Assembly: GCF_003952185.1 (NCBI RefSeq)
Contig: NZ_RXFS01000001.1
Span: 248,001-312,000, forward strand
Direction: 5' to 3'
DNA from: Variovorax sp. 679
GTDB lineage: Bacteria > Pseudomonadota > Gammaproteobacteria > Burkholderiales > Burkholderiaceae_C
Length of the DNA stretch: 64,000 nt
This document shows positions 1-8,518 of the stretch, piece after piece. Positions within the stretch are counted from its first letter, which is position 1; the number at the start of each line of letters is the position of its first letter. The notes beneath the pieces are model-generated. The model did no database searches and was not told the origin of the DNA. It was given only the letters and a program-made list of their open reading frames with translations. Made by a program: the position numbers and the translations under genes.

Positions 1-98
1 CCGCGTCGTTCGACACGGAGGAAGTTGATCCCTGCCTGCTCATGGGCGGCAGTGTAAGGGAGGCCATGCCGGCCCGGACAGCATGCGGCGCCTCGCCG
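1..98. other. Window edge, no gene seen
   Basis: Short stretch downstream of the GrpB-family gene. I see no convincing coding frame, RNA gene or terminator hairpin with a T-run. Confidence 0.4.
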
Positions 99-635
99 TC
101 AGGTCCTTGGAATCTGCGCCTCGATCTCCCTGATCACTGCCTCCTTCTCGCGGTTGTAGGCCTGCGGGTCGGCAGGGTCCACCGCATGGGCCCGGTCCTT
201 GGCCTCCTCGTACTTGCGGCGCAGGTCGGGCCGGCGCTCGAGGATGTCCATGAAGGCAAGCGAATCCTTGTGCACCGGATCGCCGCGGTGGCAGATATGG
301 ATGTTGACGTTGAAACGCCGCCCGCCATGCAGCACGGAGGCGCAGACATAGGGCTTCTCGTCCTTGTCCACCCACACAGGCCGGCGATGGAAGCCGGCCT
401 GATCGAAGACCTTCTGCTCTTCGCGCAGGTTCTCGCGCGCGGTGATGGCCGTGATGTCGATCATGGGCTTGCCGCGCAGCCCGACAACCGCCGTGCTGCC
501 GATGTGCACGAGCTCGACGCCTTCGATGCGCGATCGTGCGTACTCCCGCACGAGGGAGAAGACTTCGGCATAGGCCGGGTCGTACGGCACGATGCGCCGG
601 TGCTGGAGCCCCTCGTCGAACGGGTCGATCGTCAT
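99..635 (-). CDS. GrpB family (UPF0157) protein
   Basis: A 178-aa protein of the GrpB/UPF0157 family, which has a nucleotidyltransferase-like fold but no firmly assigned reaction. The family signature is clear around residues 43-60 (HIGSTAVVGLRGKPMIDI), and the length matches the family (about 170-180 aa). It is soluble with no signal peptide. It is the last gene of a closely spaced six-gene minus-strand run that starts near 5.8 kb, 19 bases after the small membrane-protein gene. Assignment to the family is firm; the biochemical role is not known. Because GrpB proteins are nucleotidyltransferase-like, its proximity to a divergent nucleotide-ligase (adenylosuccinate synthetase-like) gene is suggestive only. 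Confidence 0.9.
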   Translation of the reverse strand: MTIDPFDEGLQHRRIVPYDPAYAEVFSLVREYARSRIEGVELVHIGSTAVVGLRGKPMIDITAITARENLREEQKVFDQAGFHRRPVWVDKDEKPYVCASVLHGGRRFNVNIHICHRGDPVHKDSLAFMDILERRPDLRRKYEEAKDRAHAVDPADPQAYNREKEAVIREIEAQIPRT

Positions 636-654
636 CGCGAGACCTTTCAGGCAG

Positions 655-1080
655 TCAAAGCCTGTCCCACACCTGGAGCAGCCCGACCAGATGGACGATG
701 CCGTACACGAGGCAGATCACCGAGCTCCAGACCCAGAACGCAGTCAGCCGCCGCCGGTCGAACACGAACATCGCCACGACCACGAGCCCCCGCAACAGGT
801 ACACCGCAGTGATCGCCGGAAGCACGAAGACCAGCAGTGGCAGCGGCCGCAACACGCCTGCCCCCGAGAGCGCATATGCAGCCCACGTTCCCAGCACGCA
901 TGCGATCAGCAGGGTGACGAGGGCCGGATAGAGATGTCCGGCTGCCGCGCCCGCAGCCATGCGCTCCCCCGCTCCGAAGAAGCGATACCACGCAGGTCCG
1001 CCGAAGATCACGCAGATGTGCAGCAGCGCGGCGATGGCGCTGAGCGCGGCTCCGGCGATCAAGGGAATGTTGTAGTCCAC
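655..1080 (-). CDS. Small integral membrane protein (four helices)
   Basis: A 141-aa membrane protein that I cannot place in a named family. Four hydrophobic segments are visible at about residues 5-27, 45-70, 76-103 and 115-137, and charged residues are few. The start chosen is a GTG at 1080 with a good ribosome-binding site (GAAGGAG, four bases upstream). A longer frame runs into the preceding gene but has no hydrophobic or family-like content there, so it is rejected. It lies 23 bases after the adenylosuccinate-synthetase-like gene and 19 bases before the GrpB-family gene, so it is probably co-transcribed with both. Function unknown. Confidence 0.7.
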   Translation of the reverse strand: MDYNIPLIAGAALSAIAALLHICVIFGGPAWYRFFGAGERMAAGAAAGHLYPALVTLLIACVLGTWAAYALSGAGVLRPLPLLVFVLPAITAVYLLRGLVVVAMFVFDRRRLTAFWVWSSVICLVYGIVHLVGLLQVWDRL

Positions 1081-1103
1081 GAGGCTCCTTCGCTGCGGTT
1101 CGA

Positions 1104-2450
1104 TCAGGGCAGATGCTTGCGCGCGCGCACGGCCTCGCGCGTAGGCCCGAAGGCACCGAAGCGCACGGGCAGGCCGCTCTGTGCTTCGACGTGCTCCACC
1201 CATGCATGCGGCGTGGCGATGGGATGCGGCTCGTAGATGGGCTCGGCGCCTTGCAGCAACTGCGTCAACGCGTGCTGGTGATCGAGGTCCCGCACGCCGC
1301 CGAGGGGTAGCGACATGAGACGGCCCGCGTCGACGGTGCGATAGCCCGCGCACCACCTCAGCCCTGCGCGCCCGACGGCATCGAGGTGGCTCACCACAAG
1401 CCCGTCGAGCGCTCCGACCGCCTCGAGCGCATATCGCAGCAGCACCGCATCCGGATGCCCTCTGCGGAACGCGCCCTGCCAACCCTCGTCCGCGTTGTGC
1501 GGCTCGGCGAGCCGCGCATCGAGCGCGCGGTCATGCGTGGGCAGCGGGCCGGCGCCATGGCGCGTAAGGTAGCTGCGCAGCACGCCGAAGTGCTGCACGG
1601 GCGCGTCGATGCCAACGTCATGCAACACGGCTTCGACCGCTGCGGTCGAGATCGTGCTCCAGGTGGTGTGCGGATGAAAACCACGCCACTCGTCGAGCAG
1701 CACGCCTTGCGCGCCTTCGAAGATCACTGTGCCGGGACGCGCGAGGCGTTCGGCGATCCGGTCCGCGCTCGCAGGTGGCGACTGCTTCAGGCATGGCGCC
1801 ACCGCATCGAGCCAGCGTTGCGCGAGCGTGTCGTCGCGCAGCATGGCGAGCTCCTGTGCGGCATCTGCCTTCTGGAGAACCGGGCTCGCGGCGAACTCGC
1901 GCAGAAGCGTGGCGCGCAGGGCTCCGATCTTTTCGAGCGCACGGGCCGGTTGCAGCAGGTCGCCGTACAGCAAGGCTTCGTCAGGCCGAGCCAGCGCATG
2001 CCGCACGGTCTCGCCGACGCCCACTCCGCAGCTCCCATGCGCGCCCTCCTCCCCTCGCGCCCATTCGCGCAGCCGGCCAGCAGCCTGATGGAACGGCATG
2101 GTCACGCGACAGCGCGCATCGACCAGCAGGCGCGAGAAGGCATCTTCCACGCCCACCCGCCGCAATGCCTCTTCCTCGACGCGCAACGCCGTGGGATGCA
2201 CCACCACCGGGCTCGCGAGCACAGTGCCCACGCCCGCATGGAAACTGCCAGCGCCGAACTGCGAGAAAGTGTGATGCCGCCCGTCGGCCAGCACCACGTT
2301 GTGCCCGGCCTGCGCGCCGCCGTTGAAGCGCACCACGGTGTGGGCCTGCAACGCGCCGCACAGGTGGTCGGTGAAGAGCCCCTTGCCGCAGTCCCCGAAG
2401 CCGAGGCCCAGCAGCGAGACGTAGCGCGTGGCCGTTGCTGCGTCGGCCAT
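1104..2450 (-). CDS. Divergent adenylosuccinate synthetase paralogue (PurA-like)
   Basis: A 448-aa protein with the fold signatures of adenylosuccinate synthetase, which normally joins IMP and aspartate using GTP. The N-terminal loop is LGFGDCGKG instead of the usual GDEGKGK: the catalytic Asp is kept but the next acidic residue is Cys. The GHNAGH motif is GAQAGHN (catalytic His kept), and EGAQGVLLDEW matches the EGAQGxLLD motif. The Arg-rich IMP/aspartate loop and the usual C-terminal part are not recognisable. Length fits PurA (about 430 aa). The substrate is therefore probably altered. It starts 8 bases after the vWA gene, which suggests translational coupling. It is unlikely to be the housekeeping purA, because of its divergence and setting. 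ATG at 2450 is the first Met of the PurA-like region. Confidence 0.8.
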   Translation of the reverse strand: MADAATATRYVSLLGLGFGDCGKGLFTDHLCGALQAHTVVRFNGGAQAGHNVVLADGRHHTFSQFGAGSFHAGVGTVLASPVVVHPTALRVEEEALRRVGVEDAFSRLLVDARCRVTMPFHQAAGRLREWARGEEGAHGSCGVGVGETVRHALARPDEALLYGDLLQPARALEKIGALRATLLREFAASPVLQKADAAQELAMLRDDTLAQRWLDAVAPCLKQSPPASADRIAERLARPGTVIFEGAQGVLLDEWRGFHPHTTWSTISTAAVEAVLHDVGIDAPVQHFGVLRSYLTRHGAGPLPTHDRALDARLAEPHNADEGWQGAFRRGHPDAVLLRYALEAVGALDGLVVSHLDAVGRAGLRWCAGYRTVDAGRLMSLPLGGVRDLDHQHALTQLLQGAEPIYEPHPIATPHAWVEHVEAQSGLPVRFGAFGPTREAVRARKHLP

Positions 2451-2458
2451 CGATGCGG

Positions 2459-3433
2459 TCAGCCGAAGAGCCGCTTCCACCACGACGAACGCGGGCCCGT
2501 GGCGGCGACGCCCGGCGGCGCGCGGCGCGGCGCGGCCGGATCGAGCAGCGCGGCATAGCCGTCGAGCGCATGCAGCACGCCGCCCACGCGCTCCTTGGCC
2601 ATGCCGGTGGCACTCATCACGCCGGCCAGCGCTTCGAGACTGGGCACGGCCTTCTCGGTGAGGGCGACGATGCCGGCGGCCACGGCGCAGGCGTCGTCGG
2701 GCGAGTCCATGCAGATGACGTGATCGCCCAGCAGCTCGCGCCAGCGCGGCTCGCAGCGGCGGCGGCGCTGGGCGTCGGGAATCAGGAAGAACAGGTTGGT
2801 GGTCTCGGCCGCGGCGGCGATGACTTCCTCGATGGGGATGTCCTCGTCGAGCTTCTCGCCGACGAGGCCCTCGATCTGGTGGCGCGAGACGGCCGGGTAC
2901 GGCAGCTCGTCGCCGGTGACGAACAGGTAGCCGCGCTTCCTGCGCTTGACCCAGCAGTCCATGTCGGTGTGCTGCGCCATGACGTAGAAGGCCAGCTCGT
3001 AGCTCTCCTCGCCGGTGCCGCCGCCACCGCCTTCCAGGTAGCTCCATGTGAGCCACTGGTCCATGAGGTTGGCGGTCGACTCGAACTGGCCGACCTGCAG
3101 CGGCGCATGGTCGGAATTGGCGTCGCCGATGGCCATGAACATGAGCTGCGGATCCGCCACGCCACAGTCGGTCAGCAGCTTCATGAAAGTGGGCAGCTCG
3201 CGGCGCGCCAGGGTCTGCGGGATGTCGCCCATGGAGCCGGTCACGTCCAGTGCGAAGACGATGCCCAGCGAGTTCGGATGGTCGGCGTTGTCGCGCGACT
3301 CGCGCACCTTGAGCCCGTGCGGATTCATCAGCGGGTGGGTGGAGCGCTGCGTGAAGACCTCGGCGCCCGGCTTGGCGGCGCGATCGGCGATGAGCGCCGT
3401 GTGGGCGGCGTGCGAATAGTTTCCGTAGCCCAT
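2459..3433 (-). CDS. von Willebrand factor A domain protein
   Basis: A 324-aa soluble vWA protein. The metal-ion-dependent adhesion site begins with FALDVTGSM near residue 62 (the DxSxS motif, with Thr at the first Ser position), so divalent-metal-dependent partner binding is likely. A Gly-rich loop (LEGGGGGTGEES) follows near residues 134-145, and an acidic stretch (EKLDEDIPIEE) lies in the second half. There is no signal peptide or membrane anchor, so it is cytosolic. It sits between a zinc-ribbon pseudokinase and an adenylosuccinate-synthetase-like protein. Cytosolic vWA plus kinase-like pairs recall the TerY/kinase modules described around tellurite-resistance systems, but no terC or terD gene is present. 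Role unknown; partner scaffolding is inferred. Confidence 0.85.
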   Translation of the reverse strand: MGYGNYSHAAHTALIADRAAKPGAEVFTQRSTHPLMNPHGLKVRESRDNADHPNSLGIVFALDVTGSMGDIPQTLARRELPTFMKLLTDCGVADPQLMFMAIGDANSDHAPLQVGQFESTANLMDQWLTWSYLEGGGGGTGEESYELAFYVMAQHTDMDCWVKRRKRGYLFVTGDELPYPAVSRHQIEGLVGEKLDEDIPIEEVIAAAAETTNLFFLIPDAQRRRRCEPRWRELLGDHVICMDSPDDACAVAAGIVALTEKAVPSLEALAGVMSATGMAKERVGGVLHALDGYAALLDPAAPRRAPPGVAATGPRSSWWKRLFG

Positions 3434-3475
3434 GAGATTTGCTCCTCTGTGACTGTCTGGCTGTTATGCGGTTCT

Positions 3476-4465
3476 TCAGGCGCCGGCGTGCGGCGCAGGA
3501 TCGAAATGGACGAACTTCGGCACGCCGAAGGCTTCGCGCGACGCGGCAGACAGCGCCTGCTCGATGCCCTGCGCACCGAGGCGCCGGCAGGCGGCGGCGT
3601 CTTCGCTGCACTCGCGCAGCAAGGCAGCGAGCGGCGCGGGGGTGTGAGCGCCGAGGCCAGGCTCACCGGCCGCGCCGCCATGCAGCACCGCGCGCACGGT
3701 CCACGCCGCCTGCGTGAGATCGCGAGCGGCGGCAGCGTCGTGAGCCGCGCCGGCGGCATGCTGCGCGCGCGACCAGCCGATGAGCAGCACACCGTGATCG
3801 CGCGGATGCACGAGCGCGTGCGCGGGCGACAGGTCGCGGTGCGTCCAGCCGGCGCCGTGCACGAAGGCCAGCACCTCGAGCATGCGGCGCCAGATCCACA
3901 CGGCGTGGCGCGGGTCGATGCCCTGCGGGTTGGCCTGCTGCACGTCCTGCAGGCTGCCCCAGAAGCCGGTCGGGTGGCGCAGCACCAGCGCCTGCCGGGA
4001 GCCGTCTCCCTGGGCGCTTGCCAGCCCCTCGGCCACGCCCGTGCCCAGCGGCTGCGGCAGGCGGCGGGTGAAGTAGGCCGCGCCGGGCACGGAAAGGTCT
4101 TGCAGAGCCTGCAGGACGACGCCTTCGCGCTGCAGCACGCCATCAGCAGAACTGTCGCGCGCAAGCTTGAAGGTGACACGCTCGGGCAGCGCGCCCAGGC
4201 GCTCGGCCAGCAGCACCTCGCTGTGCTCGCCCGTGGCCAGCGGTGCCAGCACGCGATAGCGGGCACCGCGCCAAGCGAGGACGCGACCGCCGGGCACGTC
4301 GGCATTCGCCCGGCGCAGCGCGGCGCGGAAGCTCTCGCGCTCGACGATCTCCTGGCCGCGCACCACGGTGGCGCCGCAGTAGCTGCAATTCACCGTGCGC
4401 CAGCGGGCGGCGCGCGGCAGGGGCGCGGAGCACTGGGGGCAGCTCAGGGCCTGCAGCGACAGCAT
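3476..4465 (-). CDS. Zinc-ribbon protein kinase-like protein (probable pseudokinase)
   Basis: A 329-aa protein with an N-terminal zinc ribbon (CPQC and CSYC pairs, residues about 9-31) followed by a protein-kinase-like domain (about 50-300). The beta-3 lysine is present in VTFKLAR, and the catalytic loop reads HRDLSPAHAL: the HRD Asp is retained, but the Mg-binding Asn is His. The DFG position reads LIGWS, so the metal-binding Asp is missing. These losses argue for a pseudokinase or a very altered enzyme. It lies 10 bases after the CNNM-type gene and 42 bases before the vWA gene. Kinase-fold identity is good; inactivity is inferred from missing residues and not shown. Confidence 0.78.
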   Translation of the reverse strand: MLSLQALSCPQCSAPLPRAARWRTVNCSYCGATVVRGQEIVERESFRAALRRANADVPGGRVLAWRGARYRVLAPLATGEHSEVLLAERLGALPERVTFKLARDSSADGVLQREGVVLQALQDLSVPGAAYFTRRLPQPLGTGVAEGLASAQGDGSRQALVLRHPTGFWGSLQDVQQANPQGIDPRHAVWIWRRMLEVLAFVHGAGWTHRDLSPAHALVHPRDHGVLLIGWSRAQHAAGAAHDAAAARDLTQAAWTVRAVLHGGAAGEPGLGAHTPAPLAALLRECSEDAAACRRLGAQGIEQALSAASREAFGVPKFVHFDPAPHAGA

Positions 4466-4475
4466 GGCCCGCGCC

Positions 4476-5789
4476 CTACTCTTCCTTGGGAGGCGCCGCC
4501 GGGTCGGGCGAAGCCAGCACGCGGTCGATGCGACGGCCTTCGAGCGCGACGACCTCGAAGCACCAGCCGGCGCAATCGATGTGCTCGCCCACCTCCGGCA
4601 GGTGGCCGGACACGGCCATCAGCAGGCCGGCCACGGTGTTGTAGAGGCCGCGCTCCTCGTCGGGCAGCTCTCGGATGCCCAGGCGCGCACGCAGCTCCGA
4701 GACGGGCATGAGCCCGTCGAGTTCCCACATGCCGTCGGGCCGCTGGTGGGCCCAGGCATCGGTCTGCATGCCGGGCTGCAGCTCGCCGGTGATGGCCTCG
4801 AGCAGGTCGCGCGGGGTCATCAGGCCCTGCACCACGCCGTACTCGTCGACCACGAACACGAGGCGGCCGGCGCGGGCGCGGAACTGCTCCAGCAGCTCCA
4901 TGCCTGTGAGCGTTTCGGGCACGAACACGGCGGGCGCGGCTTCCTGGCCGAGCACGCCGCGGTGCGCGGGGCCCAGGCGCAGAAGGTGTGCCACGCTGAT
5001 CACGCCGACCACGTCGTCTAGCGAATTGCGGCACACCGGATACCAGGAATGCACCAGGTTGAGCGCCCCCGCGTCGGCCACCTTCTGCAGCGCCTGCTGC
5101 ACGGTGAAGGAAGCGTCGAGCCACTCGATGTCGGCGCGCGGGATCATCAGCGACGACAGGCGCCTGTCATCGAGATGAAACACATTGCGCACCATCTGGT
5201 GCTCGTGCTGCTCGATGACGCCGGCGTCCACGCCCTCTTCGAGGCTGGCCGAAATTTCTTCCTCGGTGACCGAGCGGGCCGCATTGGCGTCGATGCGCAG
5301 CACCTTCAGCATGGTGGCCGTGGCACCCGCCAGCATCCACACGAAGGGCTTGGCGGCCTTGGCCAGCCCGCGCATCGGGCGCGACACCCAGCGCGCCACC
5401 GGCTCGGGATACAGCTGGCCGATGCGCTTGGGCACCAGTTCGCCGAAGATGATGGTGAAGAAGGTGATGCAGGCAACCACCACCGCGGTGGACGCGATGT
5501 CGGCCGTGCCATGGCCCACGCCGACGCTTTCCATCCAGACCGCCAGCGGCCCCGCGAAGGCCGCCTCCCCGACGATACCGCTGAGCATGCCGATGGAGGT
5601 GATACCGATCTGCACCGTCGAGAGGAACTGCGTGGGCGACTCCATCAGCTTGAGCGCAGCCGCCGCGCCGGTGTCTCCCGTTTCGGCCAATGCCGCGAGA
5701 CGTGCGCGCCGGCTGGTGGAAAGGGCCATTTCGGACATTGCGAACAACGCGTTGAGCGTGGTCAGCAAGGCCAGGAGGAAGACATCCAT
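4476..5789 (-). CDS. CNNM/CorC-type membrane protein (hemolysin family)
   Basis: About 437 aa from the ATG at 5789. It has an N-terminal DUF21/CNNM membrane domain with four hydrophobic segments (first: VFLLALLTTLNALFAMSEMA), then a CBS pair (about residues 190-330, including MVRNVFHLDDRRLSSLMIPR) and a C-terminal CorC_HlyC domain. This is the full HlyC/CorC architecture, linked to magnesium/cobalt efflux. A GTG at 5819 would add ten residues but overlaps the divergent apaH start, so the ATG is preferred; neither has a strong ribosome-binding site. It heads the minus-strand run with the pseudokinase, vWA and PurA-like genes, though it may simply be a neighbour. Confidence 0.88.
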   Translation of the reverse strand: MDVFLLALLTTLNALFAMSEMALSTSRRARLAALAETGDTGAAAALKLMESPTQFLSTVQIGITSIGMLSGIVGEAAFAGPLAVWMESVGVGHGTADIASTAVVVACITFFTIIFGELVPKRIGQLYPEPVARWVSRPMRGLAKAAKPFVWMLAGATATMLKVLRIDANAARSVTEEEISASLEEGVDAGVIEQHEHQMVRNVFHLDDRRLSSLMIPRADIEWLDASFTVQQALQKVADAGALNLVHSWYPVCRNSLDDVVGVISVAHLLRLGPAHRGVLGQEAAPAVFVPETLTGMELLEQFRARAGRLVFVVDEYGVVQGLMTPRDLLEAITGELQPGMQTDAWAHQRPDGMWELDGLMPVSELRARLGIRELPDEERGLYNTVAGLLMAVSGHLPEVGEHIDCAGWCFEVVALEGRRIDRVLASPDPAAPPKEE

Positions 5790-5812
5790 GAACTGAGGGA
5801 GAGAATGGGGGA

Positions 5813-6658
5813 ATGGCACTTTACTTGATTGGCGACCTGCAGGGCTGCGACGCCCCCCTCGGGCGGCTGCTGCAGAAGATCGATTTCTCCCCCAGCCGCG
5901 ACACCATCGTGCTGCTGGGCGACCTGGTGAACCGGGGTCCCGATTCGCTCGCGGTGCTGCGCCGCGTGCAGGGCTACGGCGCCTCGGCCCTGAGCCTTCT
6001 GGGCAACCACGACCTGCACCTGCTGGGCGTGGCGCACGGCGCGCGCAAGGCCGGACGCAAGGACACGCTGGCCGAAGTGCTGGCCGCGCCCGACAGCGAG
6101 GCGCTGTTCGAATGGGTGCGCCGTCAGCACATGGCGCTGCACATGCGCATCGGCAATGGCGACCTGCTGATGGTGCATGCGGGCGTACTGCCCCAATGGA
6201 CGGTGGGCGACACGCTTGTGCTGGCCTCCGAGGTCGAATCGGTGCTGCGTGGGCCGGCGCTGGGCGAATTCATGATGTCGATGTACGGCAACGAGCCGGC
6301 CCAGTGGCAGGACACGCTCACGGGCAATGCCCGGCTGCGCGCCATCGTCAACGCGCTGACGCGGCTGCGCTTCTGCACCGCCGGCGGCGTGATGGACTTC
6401 GAGGTCACGGACAGCGCCTCCAACGCGCCCGAAGGCTACATGCCCTGGTTCGACGTGCCCGGTCGCAAGACGGCGAATGCGACGCTCGCCTTCGGCCACT
6501 GGTCGACGCTGGGCTGGCTGTCGCGGCCCGACCTGCTTTCGACCGACACCGGCTGCGTGTGGGGCGGCTGCCTGAGCGCGGTGCGCATCGGTTCGACGCT
6601 GGACGAGCGCGAGCTGATCCAGGTCGAGTGCGAGCAGGCGCAGAAGCCCGGCAAATAG
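5813..6658 (+). CDS. apaH: Symmetrical diadenosine tetraphosphatase ApaH
   Basis: A 281-aa enzyme that hydrolyses Ap4A to two ADP, controlling dinucleoside polyphosphate levels, and removes Np4 caps from RNA. All metallophosphoesterase motifs are present: GDLQG (residues 7-11), GDLVNRGPDS (about 36-45) and GNHDLHLLG (about 64-72), with a later His motif in GHWSTLGW. Length matches the E. coli enzyme (about 280 aa). The start is ATG at 5813, divergent from the CNNM-type gene with a gap of only 23 bases, so the two promoters must overlap or lie inside coding sequence. Confidence 0.96.
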   Translation: MALYLIGDLQGCDAPLGRLLQKIDFSPSRDTIVLLGDLVNRGPDSLAVLRRVQGYGASALSLLGNHDLHLLGVAHGARKAGRKDTLAEVLAAPDSEALFEWVRRQHMALHMRIGNGDLLMVHAGVLPQWTVGDTLVLASEVESVLRGPALGEFMMSMYGNEPAQWQDTLTGNARLRAIVNALTRLRFCTAGGVMDFEVTDSASNAPEGYMPWFDVPGRKTANATLAFGHWSTLGWLSRPDLLSTDTGCVWGGCLSAVRIGSTLDERELIQVECEQAQKPGK

Positions 6659-6667
6659 CCGGCTCCG

Positions 6668-7384
6668 TCAGGAGGAAGGCAGCCTGAACTTGTCGAGCGA
6701 CATGCGCTGGCGGCCGTTTTCGTCGAAGTTGCCGGGCGCCAGCCAGCGCTCGAAAGCGGTGCACAGCGCTGGCCACTCGCTGTCGATGATCGAGAACCAC
6801 GCCGTGTCGCGGCCCCGCCCCTTGTAGATCACCGCCTGGCGGAAGAGGCCTTCGTACCTGAAGCCCAGACGCAGCGCCGCGCGCTTCGAGGGCTCGTTGA
6901 AGTTGTCGCACTTCCACTCGTGGCGGCGGTAGCCCAGTTCGTCGAAGACCAGCTTCATCAGCAGGTACTGGGCCTCGGTGGACATCGGCGTGTTCTTCAG
7001 CAGCGGCGAGAAATTGACCGTGCCTACCTCGATGGAGCCATTGGCGGGGTCGATGCGCATCAGCGCCAGCGAGCCGACTGCGCGACCGCTCTGCCTGTCG
7101 ATGACGGCGAAATGCATCGGGTCGGCGTTCTTCGCTATGCGTTCCAGGTAGGCCCGGGTGCCGCTGAGATCGGCGGGCCGCTCGATGCCCAGGTAGGTCC
7201 AGTCGCGGCCGTCCGGGGCCTGCGCGTAGGCGGCGTGCAGGTCGTCGGTGTGCCTGGCGGGGTCCAGCGGTTCGAGCGTGCAGAAGCGGCCCTCGAGGGC
7301 ACGGCGCGGCGGCAGGGAGCGCGGGCTCCACTCGGGCAGGTCGGGGCCGATGGACTGGCCGAACTCGTTGTGGCGGACTGGCAT
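6668..7384 (-). CDS. GNAT family N-acetyltransferase (RimJ/RimL type)
   Basis: A 238-aa acetyl-CoA-dependent acetyltransferase of the RimJ/RimL type. The N-terminal region reads LEGRFCTLEPLDPARHTDDL, and the fold core spans about residues 85-195, including IEVGTVNFSPLLKNT and the acceptor/CoA-binding C-terminal segment CDNFNEPSKRAALRLGF, which matches the family's NxxSxxxxxxxGF pattern. Substrate cannot be told from sequence. It is convergent with apaH, with only 9 bases between the stop codons and no obvious terminator. Confidence 0.88.
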   Translation of the reverse strand: MPVRHNEFGQSIGPDLPEWSPRSLPPRRALEGRFCTLEPLDPARHTDDLHAAYAQAPDGRDWTYLGIERPADLSGTRAYLERIAKNADPMHFAVIDRQSGRAVGSLALMRIDPANGSIEVGTVNFSPLLKNTPMSTEAQYLLMKLVFDELGYRRHEWKCDNFNEPSKRAALRLGFRYEGLFRQAVIYKGRGRDTAWFSIIDSEWPALCTAFERWLAPGNFDENGRQRMSLDKFRLPSS

Positions 7385-7499
7385 GAACGGGGACTCTTTC
7401 GGAAGGAAGAAGGGAACGGAAAGCGCTAACGTACCCGCTTCATGGCGCCACGAAAAGTGCCACCGAAGCCCTATCCGATGGGGCCACGGCGCCTCGCGG

Positions 7500-8417
7500 T
7501 CAGCCTCGCGATCCCACCACGTGATCCCGCCTGAAGTTGCGCGGCGTTGTCCCCACCACCTGTCTGAAGCGCCGGTTGAAATACGCCTCGTCGGTAAACC
7601 CGCACTGGTGCGCGATCTCCCGCACCAGCAGCGAAGTGGACGACAGCAGTTCCTTCGCCCGCTCGATGCGCCGCTCGGTCACGAGGTCGGTGAAGGTGCG
7701 GTCGGTTTCCTTGCGCAGCAGGTTGGCGAGGTAGTTGGGCGAGAGGAAGGCTGCCGCCGCCGCGTCGGTCAGCGACAGCGGCTTGTCGAGGTTGTCGCGC
7801 ACGTAGCGCACCACGCGCTGCAGGGCGTCGCGCTGCGAGGTCTTGCCGTTGTGCTGGAGCGAGAGCCGCATCAGCGCCTGCTCCTGCCGCATGCAGGCCA
7901 GGGCGATGATCTGCTGCAGGATGCCGCGCATCGCGGTCTTGGCGCCGAAGCTGCGGCCCGTGTTCAGCGCATGCAGCTCGTCGAGCCAGCCACGGATGCG
8001 GGCGAAGTCGGCCTCGTCGAAGGCGAAGTCGACGTACTCCTGGAACAGGAAGGGCGCGAGCTCGGGATGGCGCGCGAGCGACACGTCCTCGAGGTCGAGC
8101 GCGTCGACCTCCAGCTCCGGCCACAGGAAACGCTGGTCGAAGTTGACGATGCAGTACAGCGCCTCGGGCGGGTGCGGGATCACGTGCACCCGGTACGGCA
8201 GCACGAAGCTCAGGTGGCGCGGACCGAAGGGACGCACCTCGCCGCCAATGGACTGCTGCGAGCTGCCCTCGATGCCGACCTGGATCTGGAAATACGCATG
8301 CCGGTGCGGCAACGTGAGCTCGTTGCGCGCACCCTGGAAGCGGATGTCGAAGTCGAGGTGGTCGGCACGCTCGTGCATGCCGTAGGTTCGGACCGACGTG
8401 GGTGGGGATGGGCGCAT
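7500..8417 (-). CDS. AraC family transcriptional regulator
   Basis: A regulator with an N-terminal cupin-like sensing domain (ELTLPHRHAYFQIQVGIEG) and a C-terminal AraC double helix-turn-helix (from about DALQRVVRYVRDNLDKPLSL through CGFTDEAYFNRRFRQVVGTTPRNFRR). About 305 aa from the ATG at 8417. A further upstream frame opens at 8483, and another Met lies at 8378 directly before HERADHLDFD, so the exact start is uncertain. It lies in tandem with the FAH-family hydrolase gene, whose stop is at 8519. It may regulate that gene or the neighbouring organosulfur genes, but no effector can be named. Confidence 0.87.
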   Translation of the reverse strand: MRPSPPTSVRTYGMHERADHLDFDIRFQGARNELTLPHRHAYFQIQVGIEGSSQQSIGGEVRPFGPRHLSFVLPYRVHVIPHPPEALYCIVNFDQRFLWPELEVDALDLEDVSLARHPELAPFLFQEYVDFAFDEADFARIRGWLDELHALNTGRSFGAKTAMRGILQQIIALACMRQEQALMRLSLQHNGKTSQRDALQRVVRYVRDNLDKPLSLTDAAAAAFLSPNYLANLLRKETDRTFTDLVTERRIERAKELLSSTSLLVREIAHQCGFTDEAYFNRRFRQVVGTTPRNFRRDHVVGSRG

Positions 8418-8518
8418 CGGGGCAGGCGTCTTCGTCTTTCGCCTGCGAGGGTACGCCAACTTGCGGGCCGGCGAACCGGCCACGCCCAGCAGGTCCGATG
8501 CGCGCGCGGTCTTCAGGC

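Noticed and set aside
1104-2450. PurZ-like enzyme of Z-genome phages
   Set aside because: It is a diverged adenylosuccinate synthetase paralogue, but there are no phage genes or Z-DNA polymerase neighbours, and motif changes differ from what I recall for PurZ; left as an open comparison only.
1104-3611. A single 835-aa protein from the minus-strand frame through the vWA gene
   Set aside because: Only the part from 2450 on has PurA-like sequence; the rest is out-of-frame Arg-rich translation of the vWA gene.
2459-4465. Tellurite-resistance (Ter) system
   Set aside because: vWA plus kinase resemble TerY modules, but no TerC, TerD, TerB or phosphatase gene is in the window.
2435-4711. Long plus-strand open frame (758 codons) opposite the cassette genes
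   Set aside because: High-GC shadow: the opposite strand holds three recognised proteins, and the plus-strand translation shows no domain, only Arg/Ala/Gly-rich sequence.
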